Shown here piece by piece: positions 12,440-21,500 of a stretch of 21,880 nucleotides of DNA. This DNA comes from a virus. The notes beneath the pieces were generated by a model. The model had not been told where the DNA came from. It was given only the letters and a program-made list of their open reading frames with translations, and made no database searches. Position numbers and translations under genes: made by a program. Position 1 is the stretch's first letter. Each line of letters begins with the position of its first letter. The stretch covers positions 1-21,880 of IMG/VR virus record IMGVR_UViG_3300031884_002044; one strand, written 5' to 3'.

Positions 12440-13797
12440 TGGCAGAGATCTTATTTAATAAAAGTGGTGTTCCTTTAATTGCTTACGGTAATAGTTACCA
12501 GGCAACAACGACTGGTGCGCCGGTTGAGAAGTTAAAGAAAACTTCACAGCCTAAAAATCCTGATGAAGATAAGTTCCTTGTTGGTGGCATCTGGGTATCT
12601 GACTGGAGCGGAAACAATGACTTTCCTACTATTGCAGAAGCGATCATAAACTCTGTTGGCGTACTGAATACCGGATTAAAGTTTACACGCAATTTCACAT
12701 TAGGTCAGGGAATTTTTGCCTGTAAGGTTTTGGATTACGACGAATCAGGCAATGAGGTTTTACAGCGGGTTACGGATAAGTCCTTGATTGGGTTTGCTAA
12801 TTCAAGGATTGTGCGTCGGTATTTGTCGAAAGCATTAAGGGATTACCTTAAGTTTGGTTGTGCATTCGTTCAGATCATGATGAATGCTGCTGGTGATCAA
12901 ATCGTGGGTATTAATACTATCAATGCCAAGTATTGCCGGCTGAGTGTGGCCAATGAGTTTGGAGTAATCGAAAAATGCGTTGTGTCGGGTAAATGGCCTG
13001 ACTGTCCGGCAGAATCGCAATATCAGGTGTTGGACGTTTTGGATGAATACGATCCGGTTTATGATCTGAATCAACGAAGATGGGGTAACAGGACCGGAGG
13101 CAAATCCTTTATCTATGTGATCAAGGATAGCTGGGGGAACGGGGAGTATTATTCACAACCTATTTGGTGGGCCTCTTATTTGGCCGGCTGGATTGATATT
13201 GCCAGGAGTGTTCCGGCATTTTTAAAGAAAGCGTATGAAAATCAGATTACCTGGAAGTGGCACATACAGATTCCTTATGCTTTTTGGGATAAACAATTTC
13301 CTGCACAGGATTATCCGGATACTGAATTACGGAAAATCGCCATTGAAAAGTACATGGATGACATCGAAGCCAATCTATGTGGGCCTGAAAATGCCGGGAA
13401 GCCGATCTTTACGTTCTTCGAGATCAATCCAAGTAGCGGAGCGACTGAGGAACAATGGATTATCAAGTCATTGGATAATAAATTAAACAATGAGCAAAAC
13501 CTGGTGACTTCGGCAGCTGCCAATTCTGAGATTATGTTTTCGATTATGGTAAATCCCAATGTGTTAGGGGCCGGTATGCCCGGGGGAACATACGCAGGTA
13601 ATCAGGGAGGAAGCAATATCCGGGAAGCTTACCTAGTCAATATTGCGAACTGCTGGCTTGACAGGCAGGATATTTTGGATCCGCTGGATCTTTATACCCG
13701 ATACAACGGCGCTGAACAGGATGTTGAATGGAGGTTTAGAAATACCGTTTTAACGACCCTTGATTCCGGGGCGGGGACTACCAAGACATTGAGTTAA
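12439..13797 (+). CDS. Putative phage portal protein
   Basis: A 452-residue protein. The pattern fits portal proteins of Bacteroidota phages: an internal beta/alpha region with YLKFGCAFVQIMMNAAGDQIVGINTI, a clip/stem-like helical stretch (YYSQPIWWASYLAGWIDIARSVPAFLKKAYENQITWKWHI), and a C-terminal NNEQNLVTSAAANSEIMFSIMVNPNVLGAGMPGGTYAGNQGGSNIREAYLVN, resembling the conserved portal segment where nascent heads are engaged. Portals form the dodecameric ring at one capsid vertex for packaging and tail attachment. The assignment rests on pattern and gene order and is not certain. No terminase gene precedes it in the window, which is unusual. Confidence 0.65.
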   Translation: MAEILFNKSGVPLIAYGNSYQATTTGAPVEKLKKTSQPKNPDEDKFLVGGIWVSDWSGNNDFPTIAEAIINSVGVLNTGLKFTRNFTLGQGIFACKVLDYDESGNEVLQRVTDKSLIGFANSRIVRRYLSKALRDYLKFGCAFVQIMMNAAGDQIVGINTINAKYCRLSVANEFGVIEKCVVSGKWPDCPAESQYQVLDVLDEYDPVYDLNQRRWGNRTGGKSFIYVIKDSWGNGEYYSQPIWWASYLAGWIDIARSVPAFLKKAYENQITWKWHIQIPYAFWDKQFPAQDYPDTELRKIAIEKYMDDIEANLCGPENAGKPIFTFFEINPSSGATEEQWIIKSLDNKLNNEQNLVTSAAANSEIMFSIMVNPNVLGAGMPGGTYAGNQGGSNIREAYLVNIANCWLDRQDILDPLDLYTRYNGAEQDVEWRFRNTVLTTLDSGAGTTKTLS

Positions 13798-13808
13798 GTT
13801 ATTTTATC

Positions 13809-14810
13809 ATGATACTAAGCAAAGAGAATAATCTTAAAATGGAGGAGATTCGTGAATTTATTCCGATCTCCAAGGCCGCCGAATTTGATTCATTGGCACC
13901 TCATATACGGATAGCGGAACAGGATTTCCTGATTCCGCTTATCGGAAGAGAGTTATACAATGATATGGTATTGATGTATAACGGTAAAAATGGAACCGGT
14001 TCCGGCGTTACTGATAATTCACTTATAAGTGAACTATTGAAGCTTATGCAGTCCTCAGTTATACATTTGGCCTATTGGATTGGATTTGATGTGCTTAATT
14101 CTCATGTTTCAGATGGTGGTTTTAAGCGTATTGAAAGTGATACCGTTAAAGGATTATACCGTTACCAGGAAGATAACTTAAAAAATTACCTAAAAAGCTG
14201 TGGGTTTAATCAGTTAGATCATGTATTGGAATTTCTTGAAAGTAACATTGCAGAATTTGAAGATTACCGGCAATCGGAAAATTACAGCCAGTTCCGGAGC
14301 ATGATCATTCAAACAACTGATCAGTTTAACCGGATTGTATTTATAAATAGCAGCCGGTTAACTTTTTTACGGATGAAGGCACATCTGAGTTACATTGAGG
14401 AAACTTCAATCCGAAGTACCCTGGGAGAGGTTGTTTATCTATCTGTTAAAAGTGAAATATGTAAAGATGTTCCTTCAACCCGGGTGAAAAATATCCTTCC
14501 TTATATTCAAAAGCCATTGGCTTTTCTGGCTAGTGCTTTATTGATGGAAGAGAGCGGAGCGGACCTGACAGATAACGGGCTTTACTTTGCTTCCACTAAG
14601 GTAGGTAACGTGAATACCGGTGAATGGTTACCCACCAATGAAAAAAGAATTGGTATCCTGGTTGCAAGAAACCGGAGTATTGGTGAAGCTTATCTGGACC
14701 AGTTAAGAACCTATCTTGAGCAGAATCAAGAAATATGGCCGGAAGCAACAGTAACGACAGGTAAACTTTTCAGAAGAGATAATACCGGCAAAAAAACATT
14801 CTGGCAGTGA
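13809..14810 (+). CDS. DUF6712 family phage protein
   Basis: A 333-residue protein. The N-terminal half has the features I associate with DUF6712: EFIPISKAAEFDSLAPHIRIAEQDFLIPLIGRELYNDM, then HLAYWIGFDVLNSHVSDGGFKRIESDTVKGLYRYQEDNLKNYLKSCGFNQLDHVLEFLESN. The family occurs in Bacteroidota prophage structural clusters right after the portal, and I infer a connector or head-completion role, though none is established. It begins 11 nt after the portal stop and ends in a 4-nt GTGA overlap with the next gene. Confidence 0.75.
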   Translation: MILSKENNLKMEEIREFIPISKAAEFDSLAPHIRIAEQDFLIPLIGRELYNDMVLMYNGKNGTGSGVTDNSLISELLKLMQSSVIHLAYWIGFDVLNSHVSDGGFKRIESDTVKGLYRYQEDNLKNYLKSCGFNQLDHVLEFLESNIAEFEDYRQSENYSQFRSMIIQTTDQFNRIVFINSSRLTFLRMKAHLSYIEETSIRSTLGEVVYLSVKSEICKDVPSTRVKNILPYIQKPLAFLASALLMEESGADLTDNGLYFASTKVGNVNTGEWLPTNEKRIGILVARNRSIGEAYLDQLRTYLEQNQEIWPEATVTTGKLFRRDNTGKKTFWQ

Positions 14811-15565
14811 TTACCATTGAAATCCGGTACCCGGGACTGATTTACAAACGGATTCTGAAAAGTAATATTCCTGAATCATGGAGTGAGATTAATGCTGATC
14901 AATTGATCAAAATTGTCCTATTAAATGAATGCCAGGATATTAATGGTGTTGATTTTATTGAATGTTTTACTGGAATTAAACCTAAGTTACTGATTAGACT
15001 TGATCGTTTTATAAATTTTAAGTTGTGTAATCTGCTTAATTTTCTGAGTGATGTTGAACCATGCACACATATTTTTTTCATAAAGAAAATTAAGGGGTTG
15101 AATCTTTTTGCTCCTGAAGATAAATTGAACGGGATGACTTTCGGACAATTTATATTTTGTGAAAGTTATTACAATGAATGGGTTAGGGAACCGGATAATG
15201 AATCGCTTATTCGGTTTGTTGGTGCGCTATATTTAGGAAAGAAAGAAACCTTCTCAGCTGAAGGTATTGAAAAGAGAAGTTTGCTTTTAAATAAATGCAG
15301 CAGGATAAAATTAAAAGCTATTGCGTTGAATTATTCCATGGTGATCCGCTGGATGCAACTAAGATACCCGATGGTTTTTACTGAAGGAAAAAACCAGGGT
15401 GACCAGGAGATTACTAAAAAGATGGTGAGTTCAGTATGGGTTAAATTGTTTGAATCAATTGTTGGGGATGATTTGATTCACCGTGATTCATATGCACAGT
15501 TACCTATTCATGCAGTCCTTAAATTTATGACACGTAAATACATTGAAGGATTAAAGGTTGATTAA
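14807..15565 (+). CDS. Unknown virion-operon protein
   Basis: A 252-residue protein starting at GTG within the GTGA overlap, no family recognised. It has no signal peptide. Notable are a hydrophobic-aromatic middle (LVFIKKIKGLNLFAPEDKLNGMTFGQFIFCESYYNEW type) and a C-terminal QLPIHAVLKFMTRKYIEGLKVD. Its place between DUF6712 and two small neck-like genes suggests a head-tail joining or assembly factor. That is inference from synteny only. Confidence 0.75.
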   Translation: MITIEIRYPGLIYKRILKSNIPESWSEINADQLIKIVLLNECQDINGVDFIECFTGIKPKLLIRLDRFINFKLCNLLNFLSDVEPCTHIFFIKKIKGLNLFAPEDKLNGMTFGQFIFCESYYNEWVREPDNESLIRFVGALYLGKKETFSAEGIEKRSLLLNKCSRIKLKAIALNYSMVIRWMQLRYPMVFTEGKNQGDQEITKKMVSSVWVKLFESIVGDDLIHRDSYAQLPIHAVLKFMTRKYIEGLKVD

Positions 15566-15575
15566 TTTTAATGCT

Positions 15576-16076
15576 ATGGATATAAAATTTTCTGATCTGG
15601 TTCAATATTTCAAGGATATTGCATCAAAACACAAGGGTATAGGTCAAAAGGCTAACGAAAAACATTTTTATCGGTTTGAGATTGAAGAGGTTTTGTCAGG
15701 ACTGAAAAATATTAATTACCCTGCTTTGATTTTGGAAAGTTACCGGTGCGACTTCACCGATGATCTTGGAGATAATATTTTGAAGAATCGTTCCGGTGCT
15801 TTCATTCTGCTGGATCATGTAAATGATATTGGAGATTTTGATCAAATACACCTGGTATGGGATAATCTGGAGAACATCGCAGATGATATACTGATTCGTA
15901 TTAAAAGGGATAAGAGGGATAGTTTCAACAAAACAATCAAGGATTTTAAAATTGGTTCCGTGGAATATAGTTTATTGGCCAATGAACAGGATAGAAATTA
16001 CGGTATCAGGTGCACATTTACAATTTCATCCCCATTAACAGCTGCAAGGGAGAATACGATTTGGATAACAGAATAA
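15576..16076 (+). CDS. Unknown virion-operon protein (possible tail-terminator/neck protein)
   Basis: A 166-residue protein, MDIKFSDLVQYFKDIASKHKGIGQ..., with an alpha/beta pattern, SGAFILLDHVNDIGDFDQIHLVWDNLENIADDILIRIKRD in the middle, and a beta-strand end (RCTFTISSPLTAARENTIWITE). Its length and position are what a tail-terminator or neck protein would have, but I recognise no domain. The ATG at 15576 is used; the in-frame TTG at 15558 overlapping the previous gene is less likely. Confidence 0.7.
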   Translation: MDIKFSDLVQYFKDIASKHKGIGQKANEKHFYRFEIEEVLSGLKNINYPALILESYRCDFTDDLGDNILKNRSGAFILLDHVNDIGDFDQIHLVWDNLENIADDILIRIKRDKRDSFNKTIKDFKIGSVEYSLLANEQDRNYGIRCTFTISSPLTAARENTIWITE

Positions 16077-16086
16077 GCGTAAAAAG

Positions 16087-16566
16087 ATGGCAGTTATTAA
16101 AAGTGGTAGTAATGGTATTGGTGCCGAGCAAGCTCCAGGGGTTGATCCGCAAAAACAAAATGAAATTGTACGGAAATGGTTACGCCTTGTCCAGGGAAGA
16201 TTGCAACAATCGACCAGTGGGTTTACTCATGGAAAAGCCGGAACGGTTTCCAAACGTTATCGTATTGAGAAAAAGCTTACTGCAAGTTTAAAATCAGAAA
16301 CGAAGCAAAATTACGGGGTTATAGACAGGGCTTCACTGGTTTTTGAGCGGCATGGAATATTTGTTCACAAGGGAGTTGGCAGAGGTTATAAAATGTCTGG
16401 AGGTGTTGTGACCCGGACAGCCAAATCTGTAAGTCCTGCCGTAACAAGAAGACCTGTTGAGTGGTTTAATCCGATCATTAAACAGTTGATTCCTGAGCTC
16501 GTGAAGGATCTGGAAGAGGTTAATGCTGATGCGGTGATCAATGCTACTAGGTTGGTTATTAAATAA
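16087..16566 (+). CDS. Putative neck / HK97-gp10-like minor virion protein
   Basis: A 159-residue basic protein. It has a helical N-terminus with 'NEIVRKWLRLVQGRLQQ', then 'KAGTVSKRYRIEKKLTASLKSETKQNYGVIDRASLVFERHGIFVHKGVGRGY' and a C-terminal 'RRPVEWFNPIIKQLIPELVKDLEEVNAD'. The small basic form and its site before the tail genes suggest a gp10-type tail-completion role. Confidence in that role is low. It is the last rightward gene before the reverse-oriented insertion. Confidence 0.65.
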   Translation: MAVIKSGSNGIGAEQAPGVDPQKQNEIVRKWLRLVQGRLQQSTSGFTHGKAGTVSKRYRIEKKLTASLKSETKQNYGVIDRASLVFERHGIFVHKGVGRGYKMSGGVVTRTAKSVSPAVTRRPVEWFNPIIKQLIPELVKDLEEVNADAVINATRLVIK

Positions 16567-16872
16567 TTAAATAACGTCTCGCAGGGCAGGAGTTAACCGA
16601 TGAACTTCTTACAAATAGTTGCTTTTCAAATACCAATTTTCTGTCAACGAAGCACAGAAACCCGACTTGCGGGAATTTTGCTGTTAGCGGTTAGGTTTTC
16701 GGTTGTTTGAATTATCAATATTTGTTTTACGTTTTTGATATTCTGGCTATAAAAATCTCTCAAACTACTCTGCTTTGACGAACCCCGAAATTGTCACAAG
16801 TAGCACAAAGTCAATTTAAAACCTTTTTCAAAACCCTATGCGCGTTAGTTGCAGTTCAAATCATAGACATTA
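16567..16872. other. Long non-coding flank of the DUF5685 cargo gene (3' side)
   Basis: About 300 nt with no gene. On the minus strand it contains CTAACAGC...TCCCGCA and, about 110 nt on, TGCGAGACGTTA. The TAAC/GTTA and TCCCGCA/TGCGAGA pairs give a weak resemblance to an integron attC site. It could equally be a non-coding tail transferred with the gene. Confidence 0.35.
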
Positions 16873-18234
16873 TTAGCAACACCCTTTTGCAGGAGCTTGA
16901 ATTACCTTTACAATAACTTTTGGTCCCTCCGAAGCACCTCCAGCACAACCGCCACATAGCCCAATTAAGCACATACAACCACAACAACTTGCACATGGGC
17001 ATCCATTCGCCATATCTGTCGCAGCATGGCCATTTGAACAAGTATCGCTACTGCCTTCTACTTTACAGCAATCATTAATGCATCCATCACAGCAAAAACC
17101 ACAACATGTACCACAGCAAGAGCAATGGTTTCCCCATTCAAAAAAATTACTGCAACAGTCGGCTTTATAGAGAGCATGGTTTTCAGCAGGAATCAAATGA
17201 GGGAATAAGATAAAAAGAAAAAGTAATGAAAAAGTAAGAATAGCAAAAGATAAATAGCGAATAATAATGTTTTTCCTTTTCAGTGAAATGATTCTGGCTG
17301 TGTTAATTGCAAATTGATAGCGCTCTTTTATTGAAAAAATTTTGTTTGTGCAATTCTTCAAAGTAGAACAACATTTTTTTGGTGCAATTTTATTATTAAT
17401 ATTCAAAAGAAGATTATTAATAAATGTTTTTTGTTTAGTTTCAGGAATTGGCAGGAGGTAAATAGACTTCTTAATTCTATCAAGTTGTTCATAAATAAAT
17501 GATGCAGCTGACTCAATTAAATTTGATTTGTCAGTCAGATTGTAAAGTAGAAATAAATTGAACCCTCTTCTCTTTTTATCTTTCTCATAGTCCTCAATTG
17601 CATCTATAAGATACACAATTTTTCCAAAATTTGCCCCGATCTTCCAAAAGGTTTTTGATAATTGTTCGTCATTAAATCTTGCAACACTCTGTTTAAATAC
17701 CAATCCAGTAATTTGCGCTGTTTGATTTGAGTAATAACTTAATGTTTCATAGAAATCTGGAAATATAACCTTTTGCTTTTCACGATTAAATTGTTCAAGT
17801 ACTTGTTTTTCAATAATATCTACATGTAGGTTTTGTTCGATTAGATATTTTTTTGCACTTTTAAAATTTGAATTGGTTAAGTATTTAAATAATGTCCAGA
17901 TATTTAATTTTTGCTTAGAGTCATTTATGTTGTCTACAATTTTGAAATGTCCAAGCAAAATGTTTATTGATGCAGTGTATTTTAGAAAATGTGGAATTTG
18001 CTCTTCTTTTTCTGGTAATGTCCAGCAAGTAAAAGGTTTGATGTAAATGAAGTCCTCTTTACAATTATTTACTGTCGCTAATAATTCGCTAAGGAAAACA
18101 ACATCAAAGTTTAACAGTACTCTTTCTTTATGTCCATATAGTTTGCCTATTGTTTTGCAAGTTCCACAGTAGTTTATGCGGAAATCATAATTCTCCTCTG
18201 TAGTTAATTTTCTATTTTGCAATAGTCCGAACAT
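16873..18234 (-). CDS. DUF5685 family protein with transmembrane segment and cysteine-rich tail
   Basis: A 453-residue protein. The N-terminal MFGLLQNRKLTTEENYDF, YCGTCKTIGKLYGHKERVLLNFDVVFLSELL (20-52) fits DUF5685. LIDAIEDYEKDKKRRGFN (209-226) resembles the second Asp-rich motif of squalene/phytoene synthase-type folds, an inference that does not prove catalysis. A hydrophobic segment at about 324-348 is a likely membrane anchor. After it come 23 cysteines in about 100 residues (CSCCGTCCGFCCDGC type clusters), suggesting metal binding or disulfide packing. It is opposite in direction to the virion genes, more AT-rich, and flanked by non-coding DNA, so it is probably horizontally gained cargo. 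Function unknown. Confidence 0.75.
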   Translation of the reverse strand: MFGLLQNRKLTTEENYDFRINYCGTCKTIGKLYGHKERVLLNFDVVFLSELLATVNNCKEDFIYIKPFTCWTLPEKEEQIPHFLKYTASINILLGHFKIVDNINDSKQKLNIWTLFKYLTNSNFKSAKKYLIEQNLHVDIIEKQVLEQFNREKQKVIFPDFYETLSYYSNQTAQITGLVFKQSVARFNDEQLSKTFWKIGANFGKIVYLIDAIEDYEKDKKRRGFNLFLLYNLTDKSNLIESAASFIYEQLDRIKKSIYLLPIPETKQKTFINNLLLNINNKIAPKKCCSTLKNCTNKIFSIKERYQFAINTARIISLKRKNIIIRYLSFAILTFSLLFLFILFPHLIPAENHALYKADCCSNFFEWGNHCSCCGTCCGFCCDGCINDCCKVEGSSDTCSNGHAATDMANGCPCASCCGCMCLIGLCGGCAGGASEGPKVIVKVIQAPAKGCC

Positions 18235-18536
18235 ATTATAGTATCTTCAATTTTATTGGTAAAATAAAATCAGAAAATTCATTCTTCTTATAACCAGATG
18301 CCTTCTCAAGCTGCACTTAAACTGACCGCTTCATTTTTATACACGCTAAAACCTTCCATATTGCTTCCTACGCAAGCTGTTTATACGAAACGATGTTGCG
18401 TATTATTTTTTGTAAAAATACAAAGTAATTTATTCCCAATTAAATTAAATGTATGTTATTTAATTCAATACGATCATATTTAATCTGTCCTTTCCTTCCT
18501 CTATCCATCCCGGTAACTTAGCCAAAAACAAAGCGA
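18235..18536. other. Non-coding flank upstream of the DUF5685 gene
   Basis: AT-rich, no supported gene. TACGCAA (near 18371) and TTGCGTA (near 18396) form an inverted repeat spaced by about 20 nt. No TAnnTTTG box was found for the DUF5685 gene. The phage-like sequence resumes just before the tape measure ATG. I see no strong ribosome site there. Confidence 0.4.
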
Positions 18537-21500
18537 ATGGCAGCAACTTACGATCGTAGGATTAGTTTTTACATCAATGGGAAAGAGATTTCGAATGATC
18601 TTAAAAGTATTCGATCCGAAATGACGAAGATGAATAATGAGCAGGCCCGGATGATCATTGGAAGCAAGGAATATATAAACCATGCCAAGGGGATCAGGGA
18701 ATTAAAAGGAATTATGGCAGACCATAACCAGCAGGTTGCTGCTATTGGTAAATCATGGAGTTTGGCAAAAATGGGAGATTCATTCAATCGGTATTTTTCC
18801 ATGCTTCAGGCCGGTACTGCTGCTGTTGTTGGTTTAGTCCTTGGGTTTAAGGCATTGGTTAAAGTTCACAATGATTTTGAAGAGCGGGTATCCAATCTTT
18901 CGGCGCTTACCGGTTTATCTGGTAAAAATTTACTATGGTTGGCAGATCAGGCAAAACTATTAAGTACAACTACTTTTGAAGGGGGTATCCGGGTTACTCA
19001 GAGCGCACAGGATATTGTTGATGCGTTTACCAAGATGGGATCGGCCCGACCGGAACTTTTACAAAATAAAGAAGATCTTGTTCAGGTGACTAAGCAAGCT
19101 TTGATTCTTGCTGCTGCTTCAAAAATGGAGATGGAACCGGCTATTAATGCGGTTGCAGCTTCAATGAATCAGTTTAATCTAGGAGCTGTTGAATCTCAAA
19201 GAATTATCAATGTTCTTGGGGCTGGCGCTTTGGCCGGTAGTGCGGAGGTGGAACATCTTACCAAATCTATGTCTACTGTTGGTACCGTGGCTTATAATTC
19301 CAATTTGACCCTCGAACAAACGGTCGGTATTCTGGAAACCTTGGGGGAACGTCAGTTAAAAGGAGAACAGGCGGGAACACAATTAAAAGCTTCCTTGATT
19401 AGTTTAAAAGCGGCACACCTGGGTTATGCCAGTGGAATATTCAATGTTCGGGATGCGCTTGTGGAATTAAGAGCCAAGATGGATGGTAGTGGTGATGCTA
19501 TTGAACGTGATGGTAAATTGATTGAAGTTTTTGGAAAGCGAAATATTACTGTTGGAACTATTTTAACCAGTAATATTGACCGTGTGGACTATTTTACCAA
19601 AGCGGTCACGGGAACTAATATTGCTTTATGGCAGGCTGCTGTTAATTCCGATAACAACAATGCGAAGCTTGCCCAGGCTGGGAACCGGATTACCAATATC
19701 GCCAATGAGTTAGGTGGTAAACTAACTCCGGCGATGCATACTGTTACCGGTTATTTTGGTATGTTTCTAAAAGGTTTGATCTTTATGATCGAAGCTTTTG
19801 GTACTTACGGAAGGGTAATAATTACGACCACATTAGCAATTATTGGATATTCTGTGGCTGTTAAGTTGCAGACTTTATGGCAAGGCAGAGCGAACCAGGC
19901 TACCTTATTACAGATTATCATGCAAAAAGCTCAGGCTGTTATGACTACCATATCAGCAGTTGCCAGCCAATTATGGGCAGCCTCCCTGATGCTTATTACC
20001 GGTAATTTAAAAGGGGCTACCGCTGCAATGAGAACCCTTACGGCTTCCATGAAATTAAATCCAATTGGCTTAATAACAGGGTTAATTATTGCAGGCGCGT
20101 CAGCGCTTCAGTATTATATTGAGAAAAAGAAAGAAGCTGCTGAGGCTGCAAATGTTTCAAATAACATTTTAAAAGAAGAGAAATCCCTAATGGCCGGATA
20201 TTCGGGTGATATTATTACTGAAAAGAATAATTTAAATGCGATGGTTGGTATGATTCTCCGGACCAACGAAGGGGAAGAGATGAGAGGTATTTTAATTGAT
20301 AAATTGAAAGAAAAATATCCGGGTTTATTATCATTTATAACGAATGAAAAAATTACCAATAGTGAATTACGAACCATATTAAAGGATGTAAATACGCAAT
20401 ACGATGAGAAATTAAGATATGTGGCACTGCGAGCCAGTAGCGATGCCATTACCAATGCTTCGATAAAAGCGGAGGAACGTAAATTGGTCATCGAAGATGA
20501 ACTTTTAGCTATTGAAAAACAACGATACCTTGTTGGTGATAAAAAATCGGATGCTCAGGTTACAGTCCTTAATGCAGAGTACATTAAGTTAAATGGAAAC
20601 CTTGCTGATTATAAAAAGAAACAGGTAGAGCTAGCTGAAACGATGGTTAAATTGAGTGAAAAGGACAAGCTTAATAAAAGTGTTGGTGGTATAGATCAGC
20701 AATTAGCTGCCCAATTGGTTTCACGGAATATTTATAATGCAAAATTAAAATTGTCCCGGGAGAGTGATAAAAAAGATGAGATTAAATTTTATCAGGATCA
20801 GATTGATTTGACTGATGCGCAGATCAATCTATTAAATATGAAAAAGAAGAATCTGATTGAAACGCGGGTTAATGAACCGGTTGATCATTCTAAAGGCACT
20901 GAACGAAGTGATTTGATTTTATTAAAAGAGCGTGAACTTAAAGCTGCCAATGAGTTACCTGGTGCTACTAAAAAAGAACTGATTTTTAGAAATCAAAAAG
21001 TGGAAGCCATTGAAAAGGAAATTGCTGCGTTAAAAGAACTGGGGAAATCTCATTCTGCTCTTCAGGATAAGGAAGATAAGCTAGAGGACAGAGAAAATAA
21101 AAAGATTCTGGAACGACTGCAGGCTGAGAACAGTAAGCAAATTGCGCTGATCAATGAGAATCATATGCTGGGATTATCCACCGATGAGCAATATAAAGCG
21201 CAGCTTGTTGCCCAGGAATTTCTATTCCAGAAAAGTAAAATTGACAACTTTAAAAAAGGGGGAAAGCTTTACGAAGAGGCGGTGGCTGCTTTTAATACGT
21301 TATTGGTCACTCAGAGTGAAGCTTTTAAACAGCATATGCTGGATGCTGAAAACGCGCTTGACCAGGCTAAAATTGACAATCTGAAGGATAAAATTGAAAA
21401 AGAAAAAGCTATTGAAGAGTTACGGTGGAAAAATGAATTGATCAGTTTGAAAAAGCAGATCATTGTCCGGGCCGAGTTAAAGAAAGAGGAGGTTTTATAC

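Noticed and set aside
18569-18802. Leftward frame opposite the start of the tape measure
   Set aside because: The plus-strand frame encodes a clear TP901-type tape measure through this stretch.
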